64,000 bases of DNA from the NCBI RefSeq assembly GCF_000788395.1, contig NZ_CP009889.1, positions 620,001 through 684,000 on the forward strand, read 5' to 3'. Shown here one piece after another: positions 35,218 to 44,271 of this stretch. A model generated the notes under the pieces. That model ran no database searches. It had not been told where the DNA came from and saw nothing but the letters and a program-made list of their open reading frames with translations. Numbering within the stretch: position 1 is the stretch's first letter; each line of letters starts with the position of its first letter. The position numbers and the translations under genes were made by a program. This DNA is from Pseudoalteromonas piratica. Its GTDB lineage: Bacteria > Pseudomonadota > Gammaproteobacteria > Enterobacterales > Alteromonadaceae.

Positions 35218-37046
35218 AAATTACGAATGATACGATGCAAAATCGACCTTCTAATGGGGTTGATGTGCCGACAAATCATGGCGCTCAACTAACTGAGCTG
35301 GGCAGTCGCTTTAGTCATTTAATGAATGATAAAAAACAGACTAAATACCATCAGATTAATGATGGTTTGGTGCTAAAGCCAAACGAAAATACTCCTGAGA
35401 AAACGACAATAAAGCAAGAACAGCGTGTGATATCACACTCCCAACTGGATGAGTTTTTGACATCAGATTATGATGTTCCTAAACAGCAGCAAAACCCGAT
35501 AATTGCTGCTAAAGGTGTTGATGATAATGTGAGTGCACAAACAAGCGATGTCAATAACCTTACTGCAAGCTATCAAGTCTTTGAATCTTCTTTTTCATGC
35601 CATGAGCCAACAGTTGCCTGTTGTGATGGTTTTGAGCACTTAATTATTCCACTGGAACATAAAAAAAACACACACGTTAATACAAAAGTTGGCGATATTG
35701 CGCATTCAAATTGCACAGTGCAAGTTCAAACAATAGTTCAGCTGTTAAACCAGAACCCACAAAGCAACATTAAGCTGAGTGATACAGCGTTTACCCCAAA
35801 GCAAGTGAATGCTGTCGAAACTATTGAAAAAATTCCAGTTTTTCCAAGTAAAGCGTTTGAACTTGATCCCCATCCAGTTGTATTTGAATTAGCACCAGTC
35901 AAAGCAAGTAACACTAGAGAAAACATAAACCAATTTGATGCGAATGTTACTCAAAATACCAAAAAAATAGACAGTATCTCTGAACGATTGAACACAAACA
36001 GCTTAAACGAAAAAGAAACTGAATCAGAAATAGAGCTTGTTGACCACCTTTTTGAAAAAACAACAATATTAGGTACTAACTCAGAGAGCTTGGTTCAAAG
36101 CAAGCTAAATAAAACAGCTATAGAATGTACTGGACCTTTCGGAGTAAGTTTTATTGAAAAGCAGTCGGCGATTGAAGAGAACGCCCTTAATTTAAGAAAG
36201 TTGCCAGCTGAATCTAAGTTTATAACTTCTATAGACAACGAATTTAGACAAAAAGAACCCCTTACGTATCATTCATCATTAATCGAGTATGCTTTAGCAA
36301 CAATAAATAATGTTAAAAAAGTAATACCAACTGCATCTAAAAGAATCGAAGTAAATGATATACAAAATATTAATAGAGTCCTAGAGGCTGAAAGAGTATC
36401 GGTTTTAAATCCTATTGGAATTAGCGATTCTAGAAGTAATTTTGATAGTTCGATGAGAAACGATATCGCGTTTTCTAAAGACGTAAATGATTTATTACAT
36501 AACAATCAACTAAATATTACCGTCAAAGATGAACGACCTGCGACTATTCACTGGGCTCACGCTTCCCAAAAAGTAATGCCAAGCCTTGAAGGTGCATTAG
36601 AAAACTTGAGCGACTCAATAAATGAAGTGGCAAGCTCAGTGTCATTGCAAAGTACACCGCACTCTTTGCCATCGGTTGAGCAAGTTTTTCGAGCCCAGTT
36701 AAATTCTATTGACCAATTTCACATTGTAGAAAATTTTAAATCACACTTTGCCCAGATTGACGAAGCAATACTTAAGCAATCTCCATCCTTGTCCATCTCA
36801 TTAGAAAGTCAATATTTACAAGGTGGTAAAGTACAAATTGACATTGAACAAGGGCGTTTAACAATTCATTTCGATGTTTCGTCATCACACGTTTTGGCGC
36901 AGCTTACGCAGTCTTTACCGGATTTAAAACTAGTACTGAATGAACGCTATCCGCAATTTAATACCCAATTTTCAATGAATGACTCTGATCAGCAAAGACA
37001 GCATCAGGAAGAGCGAGACGAGCAGACTGAGGGTGAGCAATCATGA
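35214..37046 (+). CDS. sctP: T3SS needle-length ruler and substrate switch SctP
   Basis: A 610-residue protein, longer than YscP of Yersinia (about 450-515). Most of it (about 1-480) is low-complexity, Asn/Ser/Thr/Lys-rich and AT-rich, as expected for an extended ruler; the compact C-terminal part (about 500-600, SISLESQYLQGGKVQIDIEQ) has the character of the substrate-specificity switch domain that acts on SctU. If ruler length scales as in Yersinia, the needle would be long. Overlaps its neighbours by four bases on both sides. Confidence 0.85.
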   Translation: MKITNDTMQNRPSNGVDVPTNHGAQLTELGSRFSHLMNDKKQTKYHQINDGLVLKPNENTPEKTTIKQEQRVISHSQLDEFLTSDYDVPKQQQNPIIAAKGVDDNVSAQTSDVNNLTASYQVFESSFSCHEPTVACCDGFEHLIIPLEHKKNTHVNTKVGDIAHSNCTVQVQTIVQLLNQNPQSNIKLSDTAFTPKQVNAVETIEKIPVFPSKAFELDPHPVVFELAPVKASNTRENINQFDANVTQNTKKIDSISERLNTNSLNEKETESEIELVDHLFEKTTILGTNSESLVQSKLNKTAIECTGPFGVSFIEKQSAIEENALNLRKLPAESKFITSIDNEFRQKEPLTYHSSLIEYALATINNVKKVIPTASKRIEVNDIQNINRVLEAERVSVLNPIGISDSRSNFDSSMRNDIAFSKDVNDLLHNNQLNITVKDERPATIHWAHASQKVMPSLEGALENLSDSINEVASSVSLQSTPHSLPSVEQVFRAQLNSIDQFHIVENFKSHFAQIDEAILKQSPSLSISLESQYLQGGKVQIDIEQGRLTIHFDVSSSHVLAQLTQSLPDLKLVLNERYPQFNTQFSMNDSDQQRQHQEERDEQTEGEQS

Positions 37047-38026
37047 TGGTTGAAAAATTCGAATTAGCCACGACAGCACCTGAACAAGTTAGGTTTACTA
37101 ATTTATTACTAAAACAACCGCTAAGACTCGTATCAGAACTGGTAACCTGTCATCAGTTGCATCAAATCTCAAAGCCGCAGGGGGAGCTGGTTAAAATTGA
37201 GTGTGCAGTCGGGCAACAGTCATTTAGTCTATTCGCAACCCATGCTGCACTGCAGACATGGCTTGAAAGACAAGGGTATGCATTAAGTATTACCTCCTTA
37301 CCTTCGGCTTTACTTGAAGCTTTGATTGAAAAACTGCTGTCACCACTTCAAGGCAGTTTCAAACAATTATTCGGTGAATTTGTAGCGATTGCATCGATCT
37401 CACTTTCTTCACCTTACAAAGCAGATGAAGAGTCTTTTTGCTGCGAATTTACACTAAGTACACCCGACGATTTAGCCTTAATTATCGCGTTAAAACAACA
37501 CCAGCTAGCGAGCTTAATTTCACAAAACCCAACATCAGTAAGACAAGGTCTTTCGGCAATCGACCTCAAGCTTAGTGTTAGCATGGGTAAAACAACTTTG
37601 CCTCAAACCGACTACTTAGCGCTTGCTTGCGGCGATGTTGTGTTTTTTGACCAATGTTATTTCGACAAAGAGCAGCGTGTTTGTCTTTTGATAGAAAACA
37701 CACCTGCTTGGCAAGCAAAGCTTAATAACCACACCATCACAATTGAACATTCTTGGAGTAATACCATGAGCGAAGAGCAACTTGCACAACCTAATGCGGT
37801 ATTTGATTTAAATACTGTTCAAGTTGAATTGGATTTTTCTTTACCATCAAAGACCTTGTCTTTACCGGATGTGCAGAACCTTCAACCAGGTTATGTGTTT
37901 GAAAGTGATTGCAACCCCGATTCCCCAATTTTGATAAAAGTGAATAATCAAGTGATTGCCAATGGCGAATTAGTCAAAGTAGGAGAAAAACTGGGTGTAC
38001 GTATCTTGGATGTAGCTGGAAACTAA
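37043..38026 (+). CDS. sctQ: T3SS sorting-platform protein SctQ
   Basis: A 327-residue protein (YscQ is 307) forming the cytoplasmic sorting platform with SctK and SctL. The N-terminal two thirds are weakly conserved; the C-terminal SpoA domain (about 255-322) contains VELDFSLPSKTLSLPDVQNL and ends GEKLGVRILDVAGN, as in YscQ/FliN. An in-frame internal start at 37766 would make the separate C-terminal subunit. ATG overlaps the sctP stop by four bases. Confidence 0.93.
   Translation: MMVEKFELATTAPEQVRFTNLLLKQPLRLVSELVTCHQLHQISKPQGELVKIECAVGQQSFSLFATHAALQTWLERQGYALSITSLPSALLEALIEKLLSPLQGSFKQLFGEFVAIASISLSSPYKADEESFCCEFTLSTPDDLALIIALKQHQLASLISQNPTSVRQGLSAIDLKLSVSMGKTTLPQTDYLALACGDVVFFDQCYFDKEQRVCLLIENTPAWQAKLNNHTITIEHSWSNTMSEEQLAQPNAVFDLNTVQVELDFSLPSKTLSLPDVQNLQPGYVFESDCNPDSPILIKVNNQVIANGELVKVGEKLGVRILDVAGN
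37766..38026 (+). CDS. SctQ-C: internal translation product of sctQ
   Basis: Within sctQ an in-frame ATG (residue 242) is preceded by TTGGAGTA with eight bases between GGAG and ATG, a good ribosome site. The product, 86 residues covering the SpoA domain, matches the 88-residue YscQ-C of Yersinia, which is made the same way and is needed for secretion. Seen: site and frame. Inferred: it is used. Confidence 0.7.
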   Translation: MSEEQLAQPNAVFDLNTVQVELDFSLPSKTLSLPDVQNLQPGYVFESDCNPDSPILIKVNNQVIANGELVKVGEKLGVRILDVAGN

Positions 38027-38027
38027 T

Positions 38028-38678
38028 ATGCTCGGCAATGATTTAGATTACGTTTCGTTAATTATTGCTTTAGGCGCATTAGCCCTTGTGCCCTTTTTAG
38101 CAGTGATGGCGACTTCATTTATAAAAATAGTGATTGTATTTTCACTATTAAGAAATGCGCTAGGTGTGCAGCAAACACCACCGAATATGGCACTTTACGG
38201 TGTTGCAATGGTGTTGACCTTGTACGTGATGGCTCCTGTGGGTTTTGAAGTAAAAGAGTATATGGATAACAACCCTGAAGTAGTTGAATCGCCAGAACGA
38301 TTTGGCGAATTAATTGATAATGGGCTTAAGCCGTACTTACAATTTCTTCATAAAAATACCACCGAAACGGAGCGTGATTTTTTTATTAATAAAGCACACG
38401 AGCTGTGGCCTGAAAAACATGCTAAAACGTTGAATGAAAACAGTCTTTTAGTACTGATGCCAGCGTTTACAGTCACACAAATCACAGAAGCATTTAAAAT
38501 AGGCTTTTTGATCTACTTACCGTTTCTTGTAATCGATTTGATTGTGTCAAATATCTTATTGGCAATGGGTATGATGATGGTGTCGCCGATGACAATTTCA
38601 TTGCCATTTAAATTATTAGTATTTGTGTTACTTGATGGTTGGACACGTCTTACACATGGTTTAATCGCGGGGTATTAA
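38028..38678 (+). CDS. sctR: T3SS export apparatus protein SctR
   Basis: A 216-residue core export-gate protein (FliP/YscR family), five copies of which form the entry channel with SctS and SctT. Hydrophobic segments at about 12-40, 55-72, 160-185 and 190-210; the signature FKIGFLIYLPFLVIDLIVSN is present, as is the Met-rich MGMMMVSPMTISLPFKLLVF. One base after the sctQ stop. Confidence 0.97.
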   Translation: MLGNDLDYVSLIIALGALALVPFLAVMATSFIKIVIVFSLLRNALGVQQTPPNMALYGVAMVLTLYVMAPVGFEVKEYMDNNPEVVESPERFGELIDNGLKPYLQFLHKNTTETERDFFINKAHELWPEKHAKTLNENSLLVLMPAFTVTQITEAFKIGFLIYLPFLVIDLIVSNILLAMGMMMVSPMTISLPFKLLVFVLLDGWTRLTHGLIAGY

Positions 38679-38681
38679 TCA

Positions 38682-38948
38682 GTGAATTTGTCGACAGCGG
38701 AACTTATCCAACTAGCGAATGAAGCACTGTATTTAACCTTGATTTTATCATTGCCAACTATTGTTGCCGCATCATTAGTAGGTACCCTAACAAGTTTGGT
38801 ACAAGCATTAACGCAAATTCAAGAGCAAACCCTATCGTTTGTGCTAAAGCTTATTGCTGTAGTTGTCACTTTGATGATTACAGGCAATTGGATGGGACAA
38901 GAGATTAGTACTTTGACCGACAATATCTTTAAAGCGATTGGTGGTTAG
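38682..38948 (+). CDS. sctS: T3SS export apparatus protein SctS
   Basis: An 88-residue FliQ/YscS-type protein of two membrane helices (about 15-40 and 52-74) with LVQALTQIQEQTLSFVLKLI between them, the family signature. Start codon is GTG, three bases after the sctR stop. Confidence 0.97.
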   Translation: MNLSTAELIQLANEALYLTLILSLPTIVAASLVGTLTSLVQALTQIQEQTLSFVLKLIAVVVTLMITGNWMGQEISTLTDNIFKAIGG

Positions 38949-38950
38949 CC

Positions 38951-39736
38951 ATGTTAGATGCGGCAGGGCTTGAACAAATCATCAAAACCTATCTGCTCGG
39001 TGTACCGCGTTTAACGGTAGCATTTATGATACTACCGGTATTAAGTAAGTCTGTGTTAGGTGGCAGCATGGTACGAAATGGCGCCATGTTGTCGTTTGCA
39101 CTTTTTATCTACCCAATGACCGCAGACTCATTGCCACCAGATTTATCGTTAGCGGACTACTTTACGATATTAATTAAAGAAATGACGTTAGGGTTGGTGA
39201 TTGGATATATGGCGGCTGTGCCATTTTGGATTGCCGAAGGCGTTGGCTTTTTTATTGATAACCAACGCGGCGCGGCGATGGCGAGCTCGGTCAACCCTAT
39301 TATGGGCGAGCAGACTTCACCGCTGGGTATCTTTATGACTCAAATAATGGTCACCATTTTTGTTATTAGCGGCGCGTTTTTATCGCTTATCATTGTTATG
39401 GTGCAAAGTTACGCTGTGTGGCCAGTTGGTGTGTTGTTGCCACAGTTTATGACAGGGTTAGACACGTTTATTTTGAGCCAATTAGATTTAGTGATGGAAT
39501 TGGTTGTTGTGTTGTCTGCACCCGTAATTCTAGCCATGTTTTTATCTGAATTTTCGCTGGCATTAATTAGCCGATTTGCACCCCAACTGAATGTGTTTTT
39601 TCTTGCTATGCCAGTGAAAAGTGCGATTGCGCTCTTTGTATTAATTTTATATCTAAAATACTTAGTAGAGCACTTATACGATTTAATCGAAAAAACACCC
39701 AGTCAAATCATTGAATTTATGATTAGCTCCTTTTAG
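38951..39736 (+). CDS. sctT: T3SS export apparatus protein SctT
   Basis: A 261-residue FliR/YscT-type membrane protein that, with SctR and SctS, forms the helical export gate. Several hydrophobic helices; IDNQRGAAMASSVNPIMGEQ (about 101-120) is the family's conserved plug/loop region. Two bases after the sctS stop, eight before sctU. Confidence 0.96.
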   Translation: MLDAAGLEQIIKTYLLGVPRLTVAFMILPVLSKSVLGGSMVRNGAMLSFALFIYPMTADSLPPDLSLADYFTILIKEMTLGLVIGYMAAVPFWIAEGVGFFIDNQRGAAMASSVNPIMGEQTSPLGIFMTQIMVTIFVISGAFLSLIIVMVQSYAVWPVGVLLPQFMTGLDTFILSQLDLVMELVVVLSAPVILAMFLSEFSLALISRFAPQLNVFFLAMPVKSAIALFVLILYLKYLVEHLYDLIEKTPSQIIEFMISSF

Positions 39737-39744
39737 GTATCTTA

Positions 39745-40833
39745 GTGTCTGAAAAAACTGAACAACCCACCCCGAAGAAGCTCAAAGATGCTAAAAAAGA
39801 TGGTCAGGTTGCGAAAAGCAAAGAAATTGTCTCGCTCGCGATGTTGCTTGCTGTAATGGGCTATTTCTATATTTTTGGTACAGTGTTACTTGAACAGATT
39901 ATGACACTATTCAGTTTACCAACGCATTTCTATGATCGTGTCGATAATCACACATTTAATCAAACCATTGGCCAAATTTTATTATTGTTTTTATTGCAGA
40001 CGATGAAAATGCTTGCGCCATTACTGTCAATCGTTTTTCTCACTGGCATCATCAGTAATTTAGTACAAAGTGGCTGGATTATGAGCGCCAAACCAATCAA
40101 GCCAGAGCTTAAAAAAATAAGCCCCAAAGAAGGCGCAAAAAAAATATTTAGCTTTAAGAACTTAATGGAGTTCATTAAGTCGCTGATTAAAATTATTGTG
40201 CTGAGCTACACCGCCTATTTTATTCTCACCAATGAAATGAAAACGCTGATGGCAATACCTCACTGTGGCGCTGCGTGTGCCTTTACGTTATCAGGCAGCT
40301 TAGTATTTAAATTAATTTTGTATTGCTTAGGTGTGTTTATCTTTTTGGCAGCCGCTGACTATTTGCTCGAAATGAAACAGCATAAAAAACAGCTGATGAT
40401 GAGTCATGATGAAGTTAAACGTGAATATAAAGAGATGGAAGGCAGCCCAGAAATTAAAGGGCGCCGCAAACAGTTGCATCAAGAGTTGATGGAAGAGCAA
40501 GTTGAAGCAAGAGTTAAATCTTCCGATGTGATTGTGACTAACCCAACGCGAATAGCTGTAGGCTTAAAATATGATGCAACCGCAGCACCATTACCCTATG
40601 TCACGATTAAAGGTGAACTACTCTCGGCAAAGAAAATTCGAACCATTGCTGAAAAACATGGTGTGCCAGTTATCCGCCAAAAATATTTAGCACGTGGTTT
40701 GTTTGCAAAGGTTGAAATGGATAACTTTATTACAGAGGAATACATTGAAGCAGTCGCAGACATTATCCGTTTTGTGCGCAGTTTAGATAATAATCATTCT
40801 GAAGAAATTGAATCTGATGATATTTATTATTAA
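39745..40833 (+). CDS. sctU: T3SS export switch protein SctU with an NPTR autocleavage motif
   Basis: A 362-residue FlhB/YscU-type protein: N-terminal KTEQPTPKKLKDAKKDGQVA, four membrane helices (about 30-205), linker and cytoplasmic domain. The family self-cleaves between Asn and Pro of an NPTH motif to switch substrates; here the codons at 40540-40551 read Asn-Pro-Thr-Arg. The catalytic Asn266 stays, the His is lost. GTG start. Its job with SctP is to change export from needle parts to translocators and effectors. Confidence 0.95.
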   Translation: MSEKTEQPTPKKLKDAKKDGQVAKSKEIVSLAMLLAVMGYFYIFGTVLLEQIMTLFSLPTHFYDRVDNHTFNQTIGQILLLFLLQTMKMLAPLLSIVFLTGIISNLVQSGWIMSAKPIKPELKKISPKEGAKKIFSFKNLMEFIKSLIKIIVLSYTAYFILTNEMKTLMAIPHCGAACAFTLSGSLVFKLILYCLGVFIFLAAADYLLEMKQHKKQLMMSHDEVKREYKEMEGSPEIKGRRKQLHQELMEEQVEARVKSSDVIVTNPTRIAVGLKYDATAAPLPYVTIKGELLSAKKIRTIAEKHGVPVIRQKYLARGLFAKVEMDNFITEEYIEAVADIIRFVRSLDNNHSEEIESDDIYY

Positions 40834-41003
40834 TGAATTATTTTAATGTGCCTTAAAATCAGGTTGTTACTTGTGTTTTAAGGTGGGTGTCCAAATAAAA
40901 TTAATTGCACACATTTCTGCATAATTCACCGTATTTTACCCATCATAATAAGTCTTAATTTAGGAAAACAACATTAAGTTAGTTACTTATTAGGAGCGAA
41001 TAT
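40834..41003 (+). promoter_or_regulatory. Promoter region of the second effector candidate, with a shared box at 40908-40923
   Basis: CACACATTTCTGCATA (40908-40923) repeats 15 of 16 bases of the box before the first tip gene, with TTG just before it. It lies 80 bases upstream of the ATG. Before it, CCTTAAAA (40851) and TTTTAAGG (40876) form an 8-bp stem with a long loop, a possible weak terminator for sctU. GGAG precedes the ATG. Confidence 0.55.
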
Positions 41004-42047
41004 ATGCCAGAATTTGGTCTAGGCGGAGCTCAATCCGCTTCACAAACAAATGTGATTAACCCATCACAAGTTAATAGTAATGATGATGCTAATTCTCAGA
41101 TTAAAAGTGCTGAATTAGGTCACCGTGATGTGCAACAAGTGTCAAATGACCCTGTGTCTGTGAGCTGGCAAGATAAGTTTAGTAATGCCTGCACTTCAAT
41201 TAAAAACTCGATTGTTGCGACGCTAAGTAATGTGAAAGACGATGTAGCCGAGTGGTGCGATAAAGCCTCTGTAAAATTAGCGGATATTGGCGAAGCAATT
41301 AGTGATAAAGCGAATTCAATTTTTAATAGTATTAAAAACATGATTTCAAGTAACAATAATGGTCTTTCCATTGATAGCCATGCCAATCTTGAGGCGGGAG
41401 TGTCTATTGTTGTTGATCAGAATGACCAACCGGGTGCAGGTATGGGACCCGGAGCCCCTGTTAATAACATGATGGCAATGGATGATGTGCCAAATCAAAT
41501 TCAGGCAAATATACAAGCTATGATGAACCAAAGCGGTGAAGATGCAGATGTTAATATTGTGGCAAATGGACCGCAACTTAGCCGAGAAGGCAGTAGCGAA
41601 GGCATACCAGATAATATTAATTTAGGCGCTACAGCTGGCTATATTGATGATGTTGTGAATCAAAGTGACTCACCAGTGAACAGACAAATGGCTGTTGACC
41701 AAAATATTGCCGAGCAGGCGCAAGCGGCATACGACTTTGAAGGGCAAATGAACACTGGCTTTGAACAACAAGCTGCTGCAATGGCTCTAGAGCAAAATAT
41801 TGCCGCTAAAGATACTAATTTCGAAGATGTGTTTGGCGAAGCGGGTGAGGGTAAAAGCATTGATGTCGATGCATTAAGACAAGAGGCAATTGCACAGCAA
41901 AGTAAAGCGAATGAATCAAAATTTGCTGATAACCTTAAAGCTGATTTGGATGCAATGAATGCAGCATTAGATGATATTGTTGAAGATATGGCCGCTAATA
42001 ATAACGATCCAATTGAAACCGACGGCAATGACAAAGTAGGTGAATAA
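41004..42047 (+). CDS. Candidate second T3SS-secreted protein
   Basis: A 347-residue acidic protein that I do not recognise. The N-terminus is Asn/Ser/Gln-rich and disordered (about 1-50), like a T3SS signal. Residues about 53-115 form amphipathic helices (WQDKFSNACTSIKNSIVATL), about 115-215 are flexible with Gly/Met/Pro, and about 220-335 are helical and Ala/Gln/Asp-rich. No signal peptide or membrane helix. It has its own promoter region with the T3SS box and its own terminator. It could be an effector, a secreted regulator or an extracellular structural protein. Confidence 0.6.
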   Translation: MPEFGLGGAQSASQTNVINPSQVNSNDDANSQIKSAELGHRDVQQVSNDPVSVSWQDKFSNACTSIKNSIVATLSNVKDDVAEWCDKASVKLADIGEAISDKANSIFNSIKNMISSNNNGLSIDSHANLEAGVSIVVDQNDQPGAGMGPGAPVNNMMAMDDVPNQIQANIQAMMNQSGEDADVNIVANGPQLSREGSSEGIPDNINLGATAGYIDDVVNQSDSPVNRQMAVDQNIAEQAQAAYDFEGQMNTGFEQQAAAMALEQNIAAKDTNFEDVFGEAGEGKSIDVDALRQEAIAQQSKANESKFADNLKADLDAMNAALDDIVEDMAANNNDPIETDGNDKVGE

Positions 42048-42072
42048 TAGCTAATTTTTATTGCTGAATGTG

Positions 42073-42101
42073 AAAGAGCACCCAATAGGGTGCTCTTTTT
42101 T
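42073..42101 (+). terminator. Rho-independent terminator at the end of the T3SS locus
   Basis: AAAGAGCACCC and GGGTGCTCTTT form an 11-bp stem with an AATA loop followed by a T-run. It also overlaps the stop of the convergent cyclase gene. Confidence 0.92.
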
Positions 42102-44271
42102 ATTTAGTGCTATGTTGGAAAACACCGTCCCAATTAGTCGCTGGTGGCTGTGCGAGAAATTGTTCACAACGTTTTGAAAAAAGCGACGTTAAGGTATGTA
42201 AACTAGCTTGGTTCATCTTGTCAAAATGTTGTTTTGCTAAACTGAACTCCTTTTGCCAGTATAGTTCGAGCGCGTTTTCAAATTGCTGACAATACGTTTC
42301 ATCAAAAAGTATAGGTGTATATAGGGTGATTGGCTGCTGTTTGCCCTTTACACGCACCCGATCAATTCGCATAAATTTATGCTCGTTAGCAAGTATTTTA
42401 GTGTTTTCATTAACTAAAATTGGCACACCGTAGACTTTTGTTAAGCCTTCAAGTCTTGAGCCCAAATTAACCGTGTCACCCAGAACCGAGTACGCTACTC
42501 GAAATTCAGACCCCATATTGCCAACATTCATTTCACCACTAGCAAGTCCAATACCGATGCGGATAAGTGGCCAATTATTACGTTTAAGTTGTTCGTTCAA
42601 TTCAGGTAATTTATCAAAAATACTCTTTGCTGATGCGACAGCATGATTCGCATGATTTTGATCTTTTATAGGTGCGCCCCAAAAAGCCATAACAGCATCG
42701 CCCATGTATTTATCAATGGTACCTTTTGTGTTGTGGATCTCTCGCGTGATAGGGGTTAAAAAAGCATTCATTAATTGGGTTAATTGCGTCGGTGACATGC
42801 TTTCTGAAATACTTGTGAAATTTCGTACATCTGCAAAAAAGACGGTCATTTCACGACTATCGCCCGTTAACGACATTTTTGCTTCATCGAGATCAAATTC
42901 CTCAACAACTTGGCTTGGAATATATTGGCTAAACACCTTACTGAGCGCGCGTTTATTTTTTTGTTCAATAAAAAAGTTATAGTTAATGTGAAAAAATGCA
43001 GTGAGTGCAATGAGTATAAGTAGTGGTGCTAGATTTAAAATAAGATTGAGTGTTTGCCAACAATACAGGTTGATTACCAGTGCCATACAGGTAACACAAA
43101 GTAAAAATAAAAATCCAAGCTTTGGTGTTAATACGGGGAAAATAAACGTCATCAGTAAGGCAAAGGTAAGCATCAGTAATAATTCAATAGCGAGGGTGTA
43201 ATCGGGTTTTGCTTTGACGCGTTGTTCTAAAATTCCAGAGACTGTATTGGCATGCACTTCAACCCCCGCATAGCTTTTGCCAACAGGGGTAGAGCGCAAA
43301 TCTAGTAACCCCGCGGCGCTGGTACCAACAATGGCTATCTTGTCTTTAAGGCGAGACTTTTCTAACTTTTGTGACATGATATCGGTTGCTGACAAGTAGT
43401 TGAAACTACCCATCGGGCCGCGAAAAGGCACATACATTGATGCATTTGGGCTAATTGGAATAATATGGTCATTAATTTGGATGGACTCAAGTAAGTTACC
43501 GTGTTCATTTAAATTAAAGTGATAATTGGCATCTATGCTCACAGCAGCCAATTGTAAAGCGAGAGAGGGGTAGAGTTTGCCTTCAAAGGCTTGCAATAAC
43601 GGCACTTGCCGCAATGTACTTTGGTTGCGGAAATAGTCAAAAAAACCACCAAAATCAGCAGCGGATTGTAATGCTGCTGTATTACCTGTAAAGCTTGTTG
43701 CATGATTGATATGTAAAGCCGCTTCGCCTAGTACATCAGTTGAAGCAATAGCCTGTGGGAGCATTCCAACACGTTGGTCACGGTTTTGACTATTTGATTG
43801 CTTAAAAACATAACCGAGTATCACATTGCGTACGAAAAGAGACTCGGCAAATTGATTATCAAACTGGTATTGAGTTCGCAACTCGGTTAACTCAAGGTTG
43901 GGACTGATGCGTGATATTTGGTCAATCACAGCCAACGCTGAGTTATCTTGCGGCTCAGCAAATACCATATCAAAACCTAAACTTTTAATTTCATAGTGAT
44001 CAAATAAGATATTTACAAGGTTTGCGATAACATCTCTTCGCCATGGCCACTGACCATGATTAACTAAACTTTTTTCATCGATATCAATAATGACAATGTT
44101 ATCACTTTTGGTATTGATCATCGTGGTTGTTAATCGTATGTCATAAAGCACATTTTCCAATTTTTCCAATAGCGGATTACGGATGTAACCAAGCTCTGAA
44201 AGTGCAATAGCACATAACACCGTTAGGCTAATAAAAGAGCGTATAATTAAGGTTTTAATTGGCGTGCTCAA
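42100..44271 (-). CDS. CHASE2-domain class III adenylate cyclase
   Basis: A 723-residue membrane enzyme predicted to make cAMP. N-terminal helix (about 9-27), extracytoplasmic CHASE2 sensor (about 30-335, with VIIDIDEKSLVNHGQWPWRR and FDMVFAEPQ), three membrane helices (about 357-440), then the cyclase domain (about 470-650). Metal-binding Asp in VFFADVRNFTSISE, purine-specifying Lys in TIDKYMGDAVMAFWG and Asp in VLGDTVNLGSRLEG point to ATP as substrate. Last gene of a four-gene operon, overlapping the PKD lipoprotein gene by four bases. Confidence 0.93.
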   Translation of the reverse strand: MSTPIKTLIIRSFISLTVLCAIALSELGYIRNPLLEKLENVLYDIRLTTTMINTKSDNIVIIDIDEKSLVNHGQWPWRRDVIANLVNILFDHYEIKSLGFDMVFAEPQDNSALAVIDQISRISPNLELTELRTQYQFDNQFAESLFVRNVILGYVFKQSNSQNRDQRVGMLPQAIASTDVLGEAALHINHATSFTGNTAALQSAADFGGFFDYFRNQSTLRQVPLLQAFEGKLYPSLALQLAAVSIDANYHFNLNEHGNLLESIQINDHIIPISPNASMYVPFRGPMGSFNYLSATDIMSQKLEKSRLKDKIAIVGTSAAGLLDLRSTPVGKSYAGVEVHANTVSGILEQRVKAKPDYTLAIELLLMLTFALLMTFIFPVLTPKLGFLFLLCVTCMALVINLYCWQTLNLILNLAPLLILIALTAFFHINYNFFIEQKNKRALSKVFSQYIPSQVVEEFDLDEAKMSLTGDSREMTVFFADVRNFTSISESMSPTQLTQLMNAFLTPITREIHNTKGTIDKYMGDAVMAFWGAPIKDQNHANHAVASAKSIFDKLPELNEQLKRNNWPLIRIGIGLASGEMNVGNMGSEFRVAYSVLGDTVNLGSRLEGLTKVYGVPILVNENTKILANEHKFMRIDRVRVKGKQQPITLYTPILFDETYCQQFENALELYWQKEFSLAKQHFDKMNQASLHTLTSLFSKRCEQFLAQPPATNWDGVFQHSTK

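Noticed and set aside
35900..36500. The AT-rich stretch in sctP as a sign of foreign insertion.
   Set aside because: It stays in frame and fits the low-complexity ruler region expected of SctP.
11613..42047. The T3SS as a recently inserted pathogenicity island.
   Set aside because: No tRNA, direct repeats, integrase or transposase at either edge, and base composition resembles the flanks.
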